This document shows, one piece after another, positions 1-16,903 of a stretch of DNA of 64,000 nucleotides. The DNA comes from Akebia trifoliata (Eukaryota; Streptophyta; Magnoliopsida; Ranunculales; Lardizabalaceae). The translations under genes were made by a program, and so were the position numbers. The stretch covers positions 3,038,001 to 3,102,000 of the forward strand of contig CM030709.1 in the NCBI GenBank assembly GCA_017979445.1, read 5' to 3'. The stretch's first letter is position 1; every line of letters begins with the position of its first letter. Below the pieces are notes generated by a model, which was not told the DNA's origin, did no database searches, and was given only the letters and a program-made list of their open reading frames with translations.

Positions 1-5065
<5,065 letters not shown>

Positions 5066-5125
5066 TGGAGAGACTTGGATGAGAGGTTGGTTTGTGATAT
5101 TTTCATGCACGTACGTTTGGGTTGA

Positions 5126-5133
5126 TTTTTATA
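5126..5133 (-). promoter_or_regulatory. Probable TATA box of the subtilase gene
   Basis: The minus strand reads CCTATAAAAATC here. It lies about 60 bp upstream of the chosen ATG at 5065, so a start site roughly 30 bp downstream would leave a leader of about 30 nt. This is the main reason for rejecting the in-frame ATG at 5110. Confidence 0.5.
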
Positions 5134-5584
5134 GGAGAAAAGATGAAACCAAGGGACTTTTAGCTGATATAGCTATTATCGCCAACAAATAAAACCGCCC
5201 AAAGCCGGCTTTATAATAATGTTTGCTGATACACCCTTCCACGCTGTATATATAAAACTAGTTTCCTCAAATTCTATGTGTAAAATGGGTTTTTAAAGGA
5301 ATTAATAATATAATATCCTATTTAAATGGATTTTGTGTTTGATTAACATTCTCGAAAATTTGATTATCTATGATAGATTTAATTTTATCATCTAGGTTAT
5401 AAATAAGAGTTTAGGGATTTAAGTTATAGAAGAAGAGAAGAAATATTTGGGAGATATTATGTAAGAGCATTACCTTCTCGTTCGACCCCACGAAGTGGTC
5501 ATATTGTCATATCAATAAAATAATTAGTAGTTTTCTATTTTTTATTATTATTATTATTTTATTTCCAGGTTTGAAACGTGTATA

Positions 5585-5801
5585 TGCTCAACCCCAAAGG
5601 GTTGGCTCCATGGCAATTTTGGACCGATAAGCAGTTAATGCACGAAGGTCGTGAGTTAGCATTAATTCTTCAGGGGCACTTGCAAACACAACCTCATTTA
5701 CCTGGTGGGTGTGATGTGCGGGCATTGCATGTGCCTCCGACTAGTCCTTGGACAAGACCGTGGTCTATTGATTGGGCAAAACCAAGATACATGCTCAGTC
5801 C
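5585..5801 (+). repeat. Interspersed SINE-like repeat, copy 2
   Basis: It shares GGTCGTGAGTTAGCATTAATT, GGTGTGATGTGCGGGCATTG, CGACTAGTCCTTGGA and GTCTATTGATTGGGCAAAAC with the copy at 4380-4515. A LINE tail is inserted just downstream at 5817. Confidence 0.45.
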
Positions 5802-5816
5802 ACTCTCAGAGATACT

Positions 5817-6144
5817 CTTTTTTTTTTTTTTTGAAAGGTCAACAGGGTTAAGGCAAACCCAGACCAGCTACAACCTTAAGAAAGGAAAACTCCTACGATC
5901 CTTATCAATGATAGAACCGAGGTTACAAGGGAGAACTCCACTATCTATTTCAGAACAATCCATAGAGTCTTGGGAGGAAGCAAGATAATCCGCTGCTTGG
6001 TTAGCTTCCCTGAAAACATGGAAGAAAGTGTACCTGTGGAAACTAGGAAGGAGCCTTCTAATGGAAATGACTAAGTGTATAACACTCCATGGAATACTCC
6101 ATCGGTTGTTAAGAATATTGACAGTCATTAATGAGTCTGCTTGA
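5817..6144 (-). mobile_element. 5'-truncated LINE tail with RNase H-like fragment, poly(A) and 15-bp TSD
   Basis: The minus strand encodes the end of the RNase H-like domain common in plant non-LTR retrotransposons (motifs QADSLMTVNIL and HVFREANQAADYLAS). A stop, about 50 bp of 3' sequence and a poly(A) run (T-run at 5818-5832 on the plus strand) follow. ACTCTCAGAGATACT is repeated exactly at 5802-5816 and 6145-6159, which delimits the insertion. The open frame continuing upstream past 6145 is chance read-through into flanking DNA. It is a dead-on-arrival copy. Confidence 0.85.
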
Positions 6145-6159
6145 ACTCTCAGAGATACT

Positions 6160-7977
6160 TGGTTATCAAAACAAAAACAAAAAACATGTATATGCTCTAT
6201 GCATAAATCCAAATGCATGATCCCCATCAATTGAGGATGAGATGTGAAGATATTCTTGAAAGAAAGATGGTTTGAGTCATTGAAGGAGTCCTTTACACGA
6301 AGGAACCAATTTGTTGAGAAGTGCCAAATTAAGTATGTCTTGACTCTCTTTGTTCCCTTCGAAGATAATAAATCAACACCCATGATTCCATCAACCCCAA
6401 AACACATTTCAAGACTATTCTTTTGTCTCTTTTTTGCCTCTTTTCCTAAGTAATAAAGAAATTGAGTTAGTCTGTTCTTGTCCCTATTTCTACTTCAATG
6501 GCCGAAGGAAAAAAAATGACTAAATAAGTTAGACATTAATAATCCCAACAATGGAGCTTTTTATGTTTTTTGTGGGATTATTAATTTGCCAGGTTTAGAC
6601 CGAACTTTAATCTGCTTAAGTACATAATAATACCAGGATGATGTGACAGCATTTCCTATGAGAACACTTGGTACTAAGGAATCTTCTACCAAACATAAAC
6701 TCTTAGTAATAAGAATCTATTGCCCATCATGTCATTTTTGTCCTGAAAGTCACACTCGCTCTCTCATTCAACCATAGAATAATTCAATTTCTAGTTTTTG
6801 ATGATGCTTATGATCTCAATATCATAGTAAAAAGATAAAATCCTCTGGATCTTTTCGAAAAATTCGTAAAATTTTCCAACTAAGGAACTAGCCAATTAAA
6901 TCTGAGAATGATCGAATAATCAACATATTATCATTTAATCATTGAATATGATAACTTTTTTTACCCTTCATCCTCACAAAAAAAAAAAAAAAAAAAATTC
7001 TGGGAATAAACACATCAATTGTATAATCCACGAATCCAACAGACTGCTCGATCATGTGCATTTTTTGAACTTGAGTCACACCCAAAGATCTTACTCTTTA
7101 AAAAATGAATGTTACATGGTCAATCTTATGGGCTATCCTTCCTTTAGTCATTGCTTGGGTCTTTGGAGAAAGAGAAACAACAAAATCTGTGATTATGAAG
7201 ATTTTGGGCCTTCTGTATTTTTGGTCGAAGTTGAAGAAGGATTTTGTAAGAGTTTCTTTCCATGACCTTGTATTCAGATGAGGTTCGTTGTGTGATACTT
7301 AGTATTTGTGGAGTGGTGGTGTTCTTATTTTTTTGATGAATATAAAGATAAAAAAGAGAGAGTACTTAGTATTTGTGGGATTCTTTCTTTGTTCCTTTGT
7401 ACGAGTCCCTCCTCAGCCTCGTTTTCCTTCTTATTAATAATATCTTTTACACTAAAAAATCAAAGACTGATCATATATTGGCCAATCATAGAAGGTATTT
7501 AAATGATAACTATCACAACAACAACAAATATATGTGGCCAAAACTTGTGGTACATTCCTATGGGCCTGGTAAATGAACACTGAGACAAGATTAAGCCGAA
7601 GGTATAACAGTAGTTCTTTAAGGAGTGTTGATATATATAACTTGGAAAGGTACAACAACAACGTCCCATACTTCAATAATTGCATTCTGTTTGTTTACAT
7701 TATTTCCAAAGCAATATATAATTACATATTAAAGAAGACCAAACAATTAAACAAAACCCACTTGTGGGGCAACTGTGAATAATGTAGAGCTAAACCTGTG
7801 CTACTATCTTGTGGTCATCGTCTTGGGCCACAATGTCATCCTTCAGGTATCCTTGATAAAATATTAGGAAAAGAGAAGGGAAAAATTGCAAACATGATTA
7901 GCTTCCTTATAGACTATATGTGACCCAATCACATAATGGAGAAATTCTTACAATGTTTAGTGGGATGGTTGCGACTC
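6160..7977. other. Intergenic, no supported gene
   Basis: This is AT-rich sequence with a poly(A) run at about 6979-6998 and no open frame showing a recognisable domain. Bases 7797-7866 contain a short coding-like stretch on the minus strand, downstream of the elongin C stop; see findings. The rest may be elongin C 3' UTR and spacer. Confidence 0.4.
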
Positions 7978-9704
7978 TCAAGTGTGGAGATAATTAGCAG
8001 CCATCATCAAATCAAGAGTCAATTCAGGTTCAATATGGAATTCAGTTTCCTTTCCACTGTCAATGGGGGCAACATTGCACTATGAGATAAAAATATTGAG
8101 TACCACATTAAATTCATGGTAGGGTGGCGTAGCACAAAGTGCCCATCTCTTTCATTCTAGACAAGCACATTCATCTTAATATTAAAACGGGAAATTTTTA
8201 GTTAAATAGTCTGTCAGTGTTAGTCGCAATAATAGTGAGGGTTGTACTTAATGGTCCCATCCCCAACCCCAAAAAGAAAGTTTAGCCTTTGTCTAAGTAT
8301 GTATCATGTAGATATTTCACTGAGAAAAAGTGATCCATTTTTAAAGAAACAATACGCGTACATAACTCATAAACAACGTGCTAGCTTAACCATCTGAAAG
8401 GGTTTCCATGTAATTTTCCTCAAAAATTTCATTTCAAATTTCCTCTCATGAGTTACTTTCTCTGGCTGGGTTTTTTTTTTTTCTTTTATCGTTTCCATTG
8501 GTGGGAAAAATTGCACGGGGAAAAAAATAAAATTGGAGAATAAGTGGGGTGGCTTCCAATACCATCCTCATGTCTTTGAGATGTTTGGAGTTAAAAGAAC
8601 TTCATGTGCATACAAAACCTGCAACCCACTTAATCAATGATAAGAGCAATCAAAGCAGTGTATCAGAAGCATTAGGTCATGCCTAGGCGATATGAGTCCT
8701 TCATGCAGGGGCGGAGCCAAGATTTTCTTGTAGTGGGGGCAAACTATGGTTCATTGTATAGTTGAAGAACTTGAATGGTGGGAAAATTATTTGTGCTGGA
8801 AAATACGATTGGAGGGAGGTGAGGGTGTGGGGGCAAAAATTGGAGGGAGATGAGGGTGTGGGGGCAAATGGGGAGAGAGGTGAGGGAGTGGAGACAAATG
8901 GGACATGTAATTAGTTAAAAATATAGGGGTGTCTCAAAGTTCCGTGGGGGCAATTGCCCCCATCAGCTCCTTACTAGCTCCGCCCCTGCCTTCATGCACG
9001 GAAAAGCTTAAGTGTCAATTTATTTATTTACTCATTTCTTCATTAATTTATTTCATATGAATAGAACAAAAATCATCAAAGCCATATCCCAGGCAGGGTT
9101 GACTTCCATTCAATTATGTCTAAAGCAATGCCTTCTATTAATTTATGTCTAAACCCATAAATTTGTAACATACAGCGAAAAAGAAGGATCCATTATGTAA
9201 CTTGATCATCAATTTCTATGAATAAATTTTTTTTTGTTCAATGCTCTAAGGAAAACAAATGTACATAAAAACAAAGCCCACTATCAATATTCTATTTAGG
9301 CAATGAAAAAAAAAAAAAATCAATAAACAGAGCAAATAAAAGGTAAGAAAGAAGAAGCCAAAGAATGAAGAAGAGATTCGAAGGGGGAGAATAAAAATTC
9401 AAAAAAGGGAAAGGAATAGTAGGATAAGAATGTTTCTTTGTTGCTCAAATACATTTCCTCTCCTAAAACAGGAAAAAGGAGATTGAGAGAAGGTTGTTTC
9501 TTTGTTTCACAAACACAATCCCTCGAATGACAAAGAGGGAAAAATAAGAATAAAAAGACATAAGAAAGAGAGGAAAATATAATGAAGAAGAAGGCAGATA
9601 CAGTGTTCTTGAGATATGTCCCCCCCCATTAGATGGGGAAGAGAGGGGGGGGGGGGGGGGGGGAGAGGGAGGGAGGACTGTTCACGTGCCCCTATCCTAA
9701 AAAC

Positions 9705-9741
<37 letters not shown>

Positions 9742-11848
9742 GTTTTTGTGATACACCAACGATTACTTCTCTTAAAATAAAGAAGTTAATTTTTGCTAAG
9801 TATCCAAAATGTGAATAAATAAGAGAAATCGTCTGCAAAAAATCTACTAGAGCTATTTATACTTCACAATATAACAGATTTACTTCCATAAATAAATACA
9901 TTATATTAAGTTGCATGCGTCTAGGAGTGCCTAGGAAACAGTCTAGTGATTAGTGCTTGCTAGGGGTTGGCCTAGGCATCAATGGTCTTGACCATGCGAG
10001 GCAACGGTAAGGTGCAACATTTAATTACATTGGATTAAAGATACAACTAAAGTTCTAAGGTGGCACATTTTTTACTTTATCCAAAGTTTTCACGTGTAAG
10101 ATTGTCATATTTTTTGTTCCACTAGATTGAAACTTCATTCACTTCTATATGGAAGAATTTCATGCGTAGTTATTTGATTAACATTTGGCTCTTATTACAA
10201 AATTGCAGCTATGATTGCTCAGATTGGGTCAAAATTTTGTTTAAAATGGCTATGGTACAAGTTACGAAATACCTGGTTCAAAAGAAACAAGAACTTCTGA
10301 ATTCAAGTGAATAAGGGGGGTGAGTTGACAAGTGTCACTCGCTCAACTCAAAAACTCAATTCTTTAACTTTTAAGAGAGGTTTTATTTTCTAACCATCCC
10401 TCTAGGATCTAAGACAGGTTTATAGCTTCTTCCTTCTTGGATGTATTTGGTTATTAAAACAAAGGACCACCAAGTCAAACCTACACCAGTACTTCCATAC
10501 TCAAAAATAAATTTTAGTCAAGGTTTTCCAATGATCAAATCTTTTAGGGAGCATTATTCTTGAGTTCAACCAATTTATCCTTGAGTAGCCAACAACAATA
10601 GAATAAATTTCAACGAATTTGGCTGACCGGAGTCCTCTGTGTAAGAAAAATTAAAACACTAGAACCAACAAAAGTCACCATGTGTCAGCATTGCCAATCT
10701 TGAACAAGCAAATTTTGCTCTTTCATGTGTACTTAGGCCTTTTTTGGCTATGTGAGCTCTTATTATTTTTAATCTTTTTCTATATTATTATTGTTTAATA
10801 GTTGTGAAATAAATAAATAAATTGTCACTTAAGACTTCTCCTAGATGTCACAAAACACCTCTGACTATGTTCCTTCAAAATATTAACTAACACGTCATTT
10901 ACTTTTTCATTCAATAAAAATTATTCATCAAAATCACCAAAACAAGTGCTAAATTTGTTGAATTACTTTCAAGATTGATCTGTACTTCACTAAAAGTAAC
11001 CTGAACATCTACAACAAGGGTGGGCCTTGAAAAAAATTCAAATGTTAAGATTGCAATCACCCTATTTTCTATCAAAGCAAATGTCAGTTGAACACTAAAT
11101 GGAGGATGATTTTTTCTACTCTTTCAAGCAACAATGTATCATCAAACAGAGAATTAAACACTTTGAGAAGCTTAACAACAGTAACTAAGATTACAAAAAG
11201 AAGCTTGGAACTCATTCATCTGTACTCTATTCTTGCAAAAAACAATGCTAGACTAACTCTTAGAAAATGATATTGGAACAATTTCTCAAGGTATTTAACA
11301 TGTCTATCTCCCAATATTTCTTGAAAAAAAAAACATACATATAGGGAGATTTTGCAGATTGATCCGAAATCAAAGATCAGTAAAGCACGCATAAGAAAAT
11401 ATATTTGATAAATTTAGCAAGTAATCTCGGAATATATGCTTCAATAATAAATAAAAACCAAGATTTTCCCCAAATTAATAAACCAGACATGTGAGAGAGA
11501 GAGAGAGAGACAGAGAGAACAAAACCTGGCGAATTGCAGAGACCAATAGAAATACTGGCAGATCTTCTCCAAGACAGTAGTACTTATCTCAGGGAAAGTC
11601 ACTTCGCCATGTTGTGTTTCAGAGAAGCTCCCTACAAGATCAAAACACCTCGTTTCAGAAAAAAAACCCTAATTTTACTAAGAAAAAAGCCAAAGACGCC
11701 ATTAATTTCACATAAAGAAAGATGAGAGGGAGAAACCTGGAGAAGTGAGCATGTTTCTTATAGTCTGAGAAACCATGGCGGCTTTCTTATCGATGACAAA
11801 CTCGAAACCCTCTGCGCTGATCAGCTTCACTGTTTCTTCCTTCTTCAT
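7978..11848 (-). CDS. ELC: Elongin C (SKP1/BTB-fold adaptor)
   Basis: Elongin C is a small SKP1/BTB-fold protein that pairs with elongin A in the RNA polymerase II elongation complex and with elongin-type ubiquitin ligases in other eukaryotes. Exons 11848-11737, 11631-11526 and 8056-7978 join in phase to 98 residues, close to the roughly 97 of plant homologues. Diagnostic stretches are EETVKLISAEGFEFVIDKKA (N-terminal strand-helix of the fold), MVSQTIRNMLTSP, EVTFPEISTTVLEKICQYF, and the C-terminal ELTLDLMMAANYLHT. The residue at the exon 2/3 join reads Ser (AG|T) where I would expect Arg. Intron 1 is 105 bp, but intron 2 is about 3.5 kb and holds a hAT MITE, a 19-base G run and GA repeats. 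The start is the first ATG of exon 1 (MKKEETV), which matches the family N-terminus. Confidence 0.92.
8706..8988 (+). mobile_element. Non-autonomous hAT MITE (CAGGGGCGGAGC ends)
   Basis: The ends CAGGGGCGGAGC and GCTCCGCCCCTG are inverted. CCTTCATG is duplicated exactly on both sides (8698-8705, 8989-8996), the 8-bp signature of hAT elements. The interior is G-rich, with repeated GGAG(G)GAGGTGAGGGTGTGGGGGCAA-like units. It sits in elongin C intron 2, and a second copy lies at 35307-35633. Confidence 0.9.
9645..9739. repeat. Poly-G run (9645-9663) and (GA)n microsatellite (9707-9739)
   Basis: Nineteen consecutive G residues are followed after about 43 bp by 33 bp of alternating GA, all in elongin C intron 2. 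The open frame across it is low complexity. These tracts are error-prone in assembly and the exact length should not be trusted. Confidence 0.85.
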
Positions 11849-12265
11849 CTTTCAATCAAAGTTGTTTTTTTTATTTTTATATAATAAATCTCAACAAACA
11901 CCTTTTAGTTGAAACGAAAAAATAAAATTCAGATTTCAAGAACAGACTTCAGACTTCAGATTCACTCCAATCTCACGATTGATAGCCAACGAATTGCGTT
12001 AAGTTGACGGATTTGCAAATTGAAAATGGAGAAATTATTCTGGAAAACAGTCAAGGAAAATACTCTTTCTTTTAAGAGTTAATTTAAGGGTAGAAACGTC
12101 ATTAGATATTACTTGTCAATCCAGACAGCCTCCAAACGTCATTAGAAGGTGGCATGTGCAAAAGCGCATGCATCTCAAGGATTTATTTGTAATTTAAAAT
12201 ATTAATTAATTAAGATTGTATAGTAAAAAAAAAAATGATATTTTTGTAATTTTGAAAAGAGTAAA

Positions 12266-12408
12266 GCTGGGAGTGACACAATGATGTCGTGGTGCACACG
12301 TAACCAAAAACTTTTCCGCGAGATACATGTAAAATGCATCTACAGTTATATGCGCACCACCCTGTCATTTGTGTTACCCCTATGTCCCCGTTTGTGTCAC
12401 TCCAGTAT
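12266..12408. mobile_element. Foldback MITE (GCTGG-AGTGACACA group)
   Basis: Left end GCTGGGAGTGACACA, right end TGTGTCACTCCAG. Inner arms GTCGTGGTGCACACG and GCGCACCACCCTGTC pair. The centre keeps a version of the group palindrome (ATGCATCTACAG). Confidence 0.6.
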
Positions 12409-14039
12409 TAGTGTTTTGAAAACTAAGGCACAATTGTAAATTTTTTAGTTTTTGACCAAAATAATCAAAATAATATTAAGTTTAATTGTTATAGTGAGAG
12501 TATTTTGGAAATCAAATTTTGGTGTCAACCACTTCGCCTTCTCTCATTAGTGTTAAAAGTGCCAAGCAACTTCACGTACTTTTGAAAATAGAATTTATGT
12601 TCGAGAGAAGGGATGTAGAGGATTTGGACACCCACAAGTTTTCCCAAAATTTTGGTTATTGTCGGTAGGACTTCATCAACATAGCCTTAATTATGTTGAC
12701 ATTGCCAGAAAAAATTTTTCATGTGTTGGTATAGGCATTTTCTTTTTTTTAACTAATAAAAAATTGTTAGTGTCGACATGGCCTTAATAGTGTCAACAGG
12801 ATCCTGTTGACATTGGCTAAAACATGAGTACCCCAGTCAAATATATGGGCACCTTTAACATGAGGTTTGTACCTTAAAAAAATATAGGTTTGCCGATCAA
12901 CTGGCTTAATATCAAATTACCCAAACAAGAGGCCAAAAAATTCCATCCAATACCTCAATTGGTTGGGATCCACTGACTCATGGAAAAAACACGCGATACC
13001 AACCGTATAAGCATAAAATTCAACGGTTGAGATTTATCCTCAAAATAGGTATCCTTCAAATTTGTGTTATCTGGATTTTATGTTTACATGGTTAAGATCA
13101 TGGGTTTCCTCATGAGTCGTCAAAACCTGACTTTAGTGCATTAGACGAGGATCATTCGATTATTTCTTTTCCTCTAATTCTTTGTTTTATATGATAAGCC
13201 TTCAATCACTCATAACCAGTCTAAGTTTGGTCGATCAATGTTGTCATTTATGTGATTCTTATATTCATTAGAATCTCTTGCTACCCCTACCAGAGGTATT
13301 AGTTGCTTCAAGCGTAACAACTTTAAGTGCTTTATTTGTTTTTCTAATCCAATTCAAGAGGACTTCTTATTTATGTTATCGAATTAAGCAACACAATGAA
13401 GACAATTACTAGAATATAACGAATATTTCAAGTAATAAATCCATTCAAATTGATTGCATCATCACGAGCATGACCTTTATGTAAATTAATCGGCTAAGTT
13501 TGATTATTATTTTTTATGTAAATAGACCTCTTAACAAAAACTTAATCGCAACCGTCAAGCCAATAGCATTCTTTTAAATATTTAAAAATAATTAATGGAT
13601 CATTTAGAAGTAGGTCCACTAATTAGGCTATCTAATCATTTCTTCGAATTGACTTTGGTACATGACGTAAGACATTGGGATCCATTTCGTGTTGGATTTC
13701 TTTTCATTTGCTCTAGGTATACCAACTATTATTTCGAGATTCAAATTATGGATAATTTTTTAGATTTATGCTTTATGGGAACCGAAGAAAACCATTGTTA
13801 TGACCTCGGGACGATGAAAGATGATCGTATTGTCCAACTCTAGAAAAATAAGATGGACTAGTATCAATTGTACAATGTCATAAGTACAATGGTTATGCAA
13901 TCCATTTGGGTCAATTGGTAGGCCATATCTTTCTATTCTAACATAGCCTCATATATTCATGGTTAGATGATCATTGGCTCATTCCTTCGAACGCAACTTC
14001 AAATGATAAGTAGAAGAAGATGTGAAGTTCAATTTTTTT

Positions 14040-14180
14040 TATCAAAAATGTTGAAGTAACATTGAAATTGACATCATTTCAGACATTGCTGACGTGGGTG
14101 TGTTTTTCATCGAGATACGAGTGAGAATCATCTATAATGTCCCAAACGATATCAATTTCAATGTTACTCCAATACAACTC
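14040..14180. mobile_element. Foldback MITE
   Basis: The left arm GTAACATTGAAATTGACATC pairs with the right arm GATATCAATTTCAATGTTAC. The right end ACTCCAATACAACTCT matches the group end. The centre ATCGAGATACGAGTGAGAATCAT is the group's conserved loop. Confidence 0.6.
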
Positions 14181-15480
14181 TTTTTTTTTTTTTTTGTATG
14201 GGTAAGTTGTTCTCAAACCCACGACTTTAAAGTTGCTTTGCAATTTGTCAAACCAATTGAGTTATGAGTCTAAGAAGGAGTGTTTATTGAGCCCGTTAGT
14301 TCGGCTCGGCTTGCCGGACAAAATAAGGGTTAGGGCCTTCATATTGATCTCGGATGAGTAGGGTCAGACTCAATAATTTTCAGCCTGTCAAATCTAGGTT
14401 GAGGTACGGCGTAATATTGCCTAGCTCAGCCCGGTCCAACCAATTATTATCTTTACTATTATAATGATAGAAGGCGAAGTAGAAGTGGTTCGACACCAAA
14501 ATTTGAGTGTTCATAGATACCCCCACTTTCAAATTTAAATTTAACATAAAAAGGGCCATTTTAGTAAAAATCCAAAAAAATTGCAATCTACTATGTGTAA
14601 TCACATTCCTTAATTTTCAAAATTACAGTAAATATCCTTTTTAATATGTAATCATCAAAAACCATTTTATCAATATTTTGAATTACAAGTAAAACCTTCT
14701 AGTATCTTATAAAAATATTCATAGTATATTTAATTAGGTGAACATTTTTCTAATAAAAGTAAAATATATAGTATAGTTGCCATTTAAATTCATCTATAAT
14801 AATTAAAGGTTAATAAAACATTAATTTGAATTTAATTGGATAATCTTCAAACACACAAAACAATACTTCTTTTAAATATACATATTTTTTCATTAAAAAC
14901 ATCAAATTTTAGTTATTTTTTAAAGGTTTCGTGTCCAGTCTAAGTCAAGCCCGAGCCTGTTAGAGTCAGGTTAAGGCTAAGTCGTCTTTGTCCCAATAGG
15001 GGTATAAGATTGGTCTCGGTGGTAGAGCCTTCCTCCTTAGGGCCAGGTTAAGGTTCAATTGTCACCATCTCCTTTGACTTACTAGGGCGTCGATTCATTT
15101 GACCAATCATGATTGGGCATCTCTTGATCACATATTTTGATATTTGGATGACTTGGTTACTTATGTGCCCATACTAGTCTTTGTGACGAATACTTTCATT
15201 TGTATGATTTATGCACAAAAGTCTTGTTAGGATTGTTACAAAGGGCATAGGTTACCACTACTCGGACTTTTTCGAGTCATGATTCATATTCTTGGATTTA
15301 ACAAATCATCCCGACACAATTATCGAAAAAAGGCATTTTATGGTTGCCTTTTTGTGAGTGGAAATAAGGCCGTCTTTGGAAACATAGCCACAAGGGTTAA
15401 GAGCTTCAATGATTTGGGATGTCTCAATCTACACAATTTTGTTGAACATGACCAACCAACAAGTTCGGATGTCTCAATCT

Positions 15481-15521
15481 ACACACGCACGCGTGCGCGC
15501 GCGCGCACACACACACACACA
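15481..15521. repeat. Alternating purine-pyrimidine (CA/CG)n tract
   Basis: About 41 bp of unbroken purine-pyrimidine alternation (ACACACGCACGCGTGCGCGC then CA repeats). Just left of it GGATGTCTCAATCTACACA is repeated at 15417 and 15467, a 50-bp spaced direct repeat. Confidence 0.85.
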
Positions 15522-15704
15522 AATCAGCATGAGAAGGAAGGAGGGTCACAACTCTATTCCTATTAGAATAATGACAACCACTAAAAACAATCACTCGACT
15601 TCACAGAATTGTAGATATTTTTCTTGTGTATCCCGAGAGAAAAAATATCTATGATTATGTGTACATGTCACGTCAATTGGGTGAATTTTGAGTATTTTTT
15701 TAAA

Positions 15705-15881
15705 GAAAAATGCTGAAATGACATAAAGAATTTACTGTAATTAAGTCTGACTTGGGATGTGCACATAACTGTAGATGTGTTTCCTCATAATACGAGTAAA
15801 AATCATCTACGATTATGTATGTATGTCCACGTCAGAATTGTGAGAATCACATTAAATCTTGTGTCACTCCAGCACGACTCT
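15705..15881. mobile_element. Foldback MITE
   Basis: Left end ATGCTGAAATGACA, right end TGTCACTCCAGCACGACTCT. The centre has CATAACTGTAGATG against CATCTACGATTATG around a CTCATAATACGAG loop. A related but weaker copy with only the centre and right arm lies just left, at about 15590-15690. Confidence 0.6.
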
Positions 15882-15964
15882 TTTTTTAATTAATTTATTA
15901 TCACATCTTTTTCCATTAATTCAAAAATTAATGATAAAATGACTCATTAAAACATACATGATTT

Positions 15965-16070
15965 GTACGTAGTTGACGTAGTAAGTGCATAAAATCATAG
16001 ATCTTTTTCCTTGTGTATCCCAAAGAAAAACATCTATGATTCTATGCAATTGCCACGTCAATCACGTACG
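15965..16070. mobile_element. Foldback element (CTTGTGTATCCC subgroup)
   Basis: GTACGTAGTTGACGTAGTAA at the left is inverted at the right as TTGCCACGTCAATCACGTAC. The centre AATCATAGATC..CTTGTGTATCCCAAAG..CATCTATGATT is shared with the copies near 3500 and 15620. Confidence 0.6.
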
Positions 16071-16734
16071 GATAGAATATGGATTTTTCGAGTCCGGTTA
16101 TCACTGAAAGTGTGTCACTTTGTAACTTTTGGAGCCAACAAATTGCCTTTGATTTTACCCATAATTGGAACCATTAAGAAAACATTTTAATTTGGATCAT
16201 TCTTCGAAAAGAGATATTCTTCAGGAAAGCCAGGAATGAATCTTACCCGAACAGCTGTCATCTAGCTGTTCGTGTCTGTATCTGATCGTTGTGTCTGTCG
16301 TCAACCGCTAACTTGCGCCTACGAAGACAACATACAATAAATAAATAAATACTAGCTCCAATTTACAGCGCAACAAACTCCAATCAGTCTGACAAAAATG
16401 TTGAAAAGTGTTAAATTCATATATATATATTTTTTAAAAATCAATGTGGGTATTTTTGGAAATTTAATAATATAAATATTCTCCATCCGTTTCAACTGCA
16501 TTTTCATCGGTTTTTCGGTTTCTCACAAAGGGCCTTTCTTTCTCTTCGAGGTTTCTTCCTCTCTCTCTCTCTGCCCTAAAGAGGAAATTGGAAAATTCGA
16601 AATCAGACAAGTCTGTAATTTTTCTGAATCTCTGTTTCTTCCATTTGAATCTCATTTTCTTTCAAAGATTCAACGAAGTTTTACGGTATCCGATCTCATT
16701 TGGGTTCTTGTCGATCAATTCGTCTTTATTTAAG

Positions 16735-16880
16735 GTAAGTTTCTCTATGATTTGTTAGATTAGGGTTAGGGATTTTTCTTTGATTACCAGATCTATAAAT
16801 TGGGTTGAATTGTTTTTTCTATGTGTATGTTGGGCGATTGTTTGGTTGAATTTTGGGTGTTGATCTGGTAGATTTTGGAG
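16735..16880 (+). other. 5' UTR intron of the RABA2 gene
   Basis: The donor TTTAAG|GTAAGTTT and acceptor TTTTGGAG|GATAG bracket 146 bp of T-rich, ATG-containing sequence just upstream of the RABA2 start. An alternative acceptor is GGTAG at 16871. Leader introns are common in plant Rab genes. The call rests on splice-site quality only. Confidence 0.5.
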
Positions 16881-16903
16881 GATAGAGACAAGAAGAAGAA
16901 TTT

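Larger units (their letters stand above)
11849..16480. other. Intergenic region with several foldback MITEs, no supported gene
   Basis: Between the elongin C start and the RABA2 leader I found only repeats: foldback elements at about 12266, 14040, 15590, 15705 and 15965, and a Z-DNA-prone tract at 15481. GGCTCGGC/CAAGCCCGAGCC-rich stretches near 14300 and 14945 could be an eroded transposon. The 82-codon open frame at 13595-13843 shows no family motif and AT-rich codon use, so I do not call it. Confidence 0.5.

Noticed and set aside
5868..6407. 179-codon frame as one intact protein
   Set aside because: The exact 15-bp target duplication at 6145-6159 lies inside it, so only the part below 6145 is LINE and the rest is flanking DNA read by chance.
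13595..13843. 82-codon open frame as a gene
   Set aside because: No family motif, no splice partner and AT-rich composition like the surrounding spacer.
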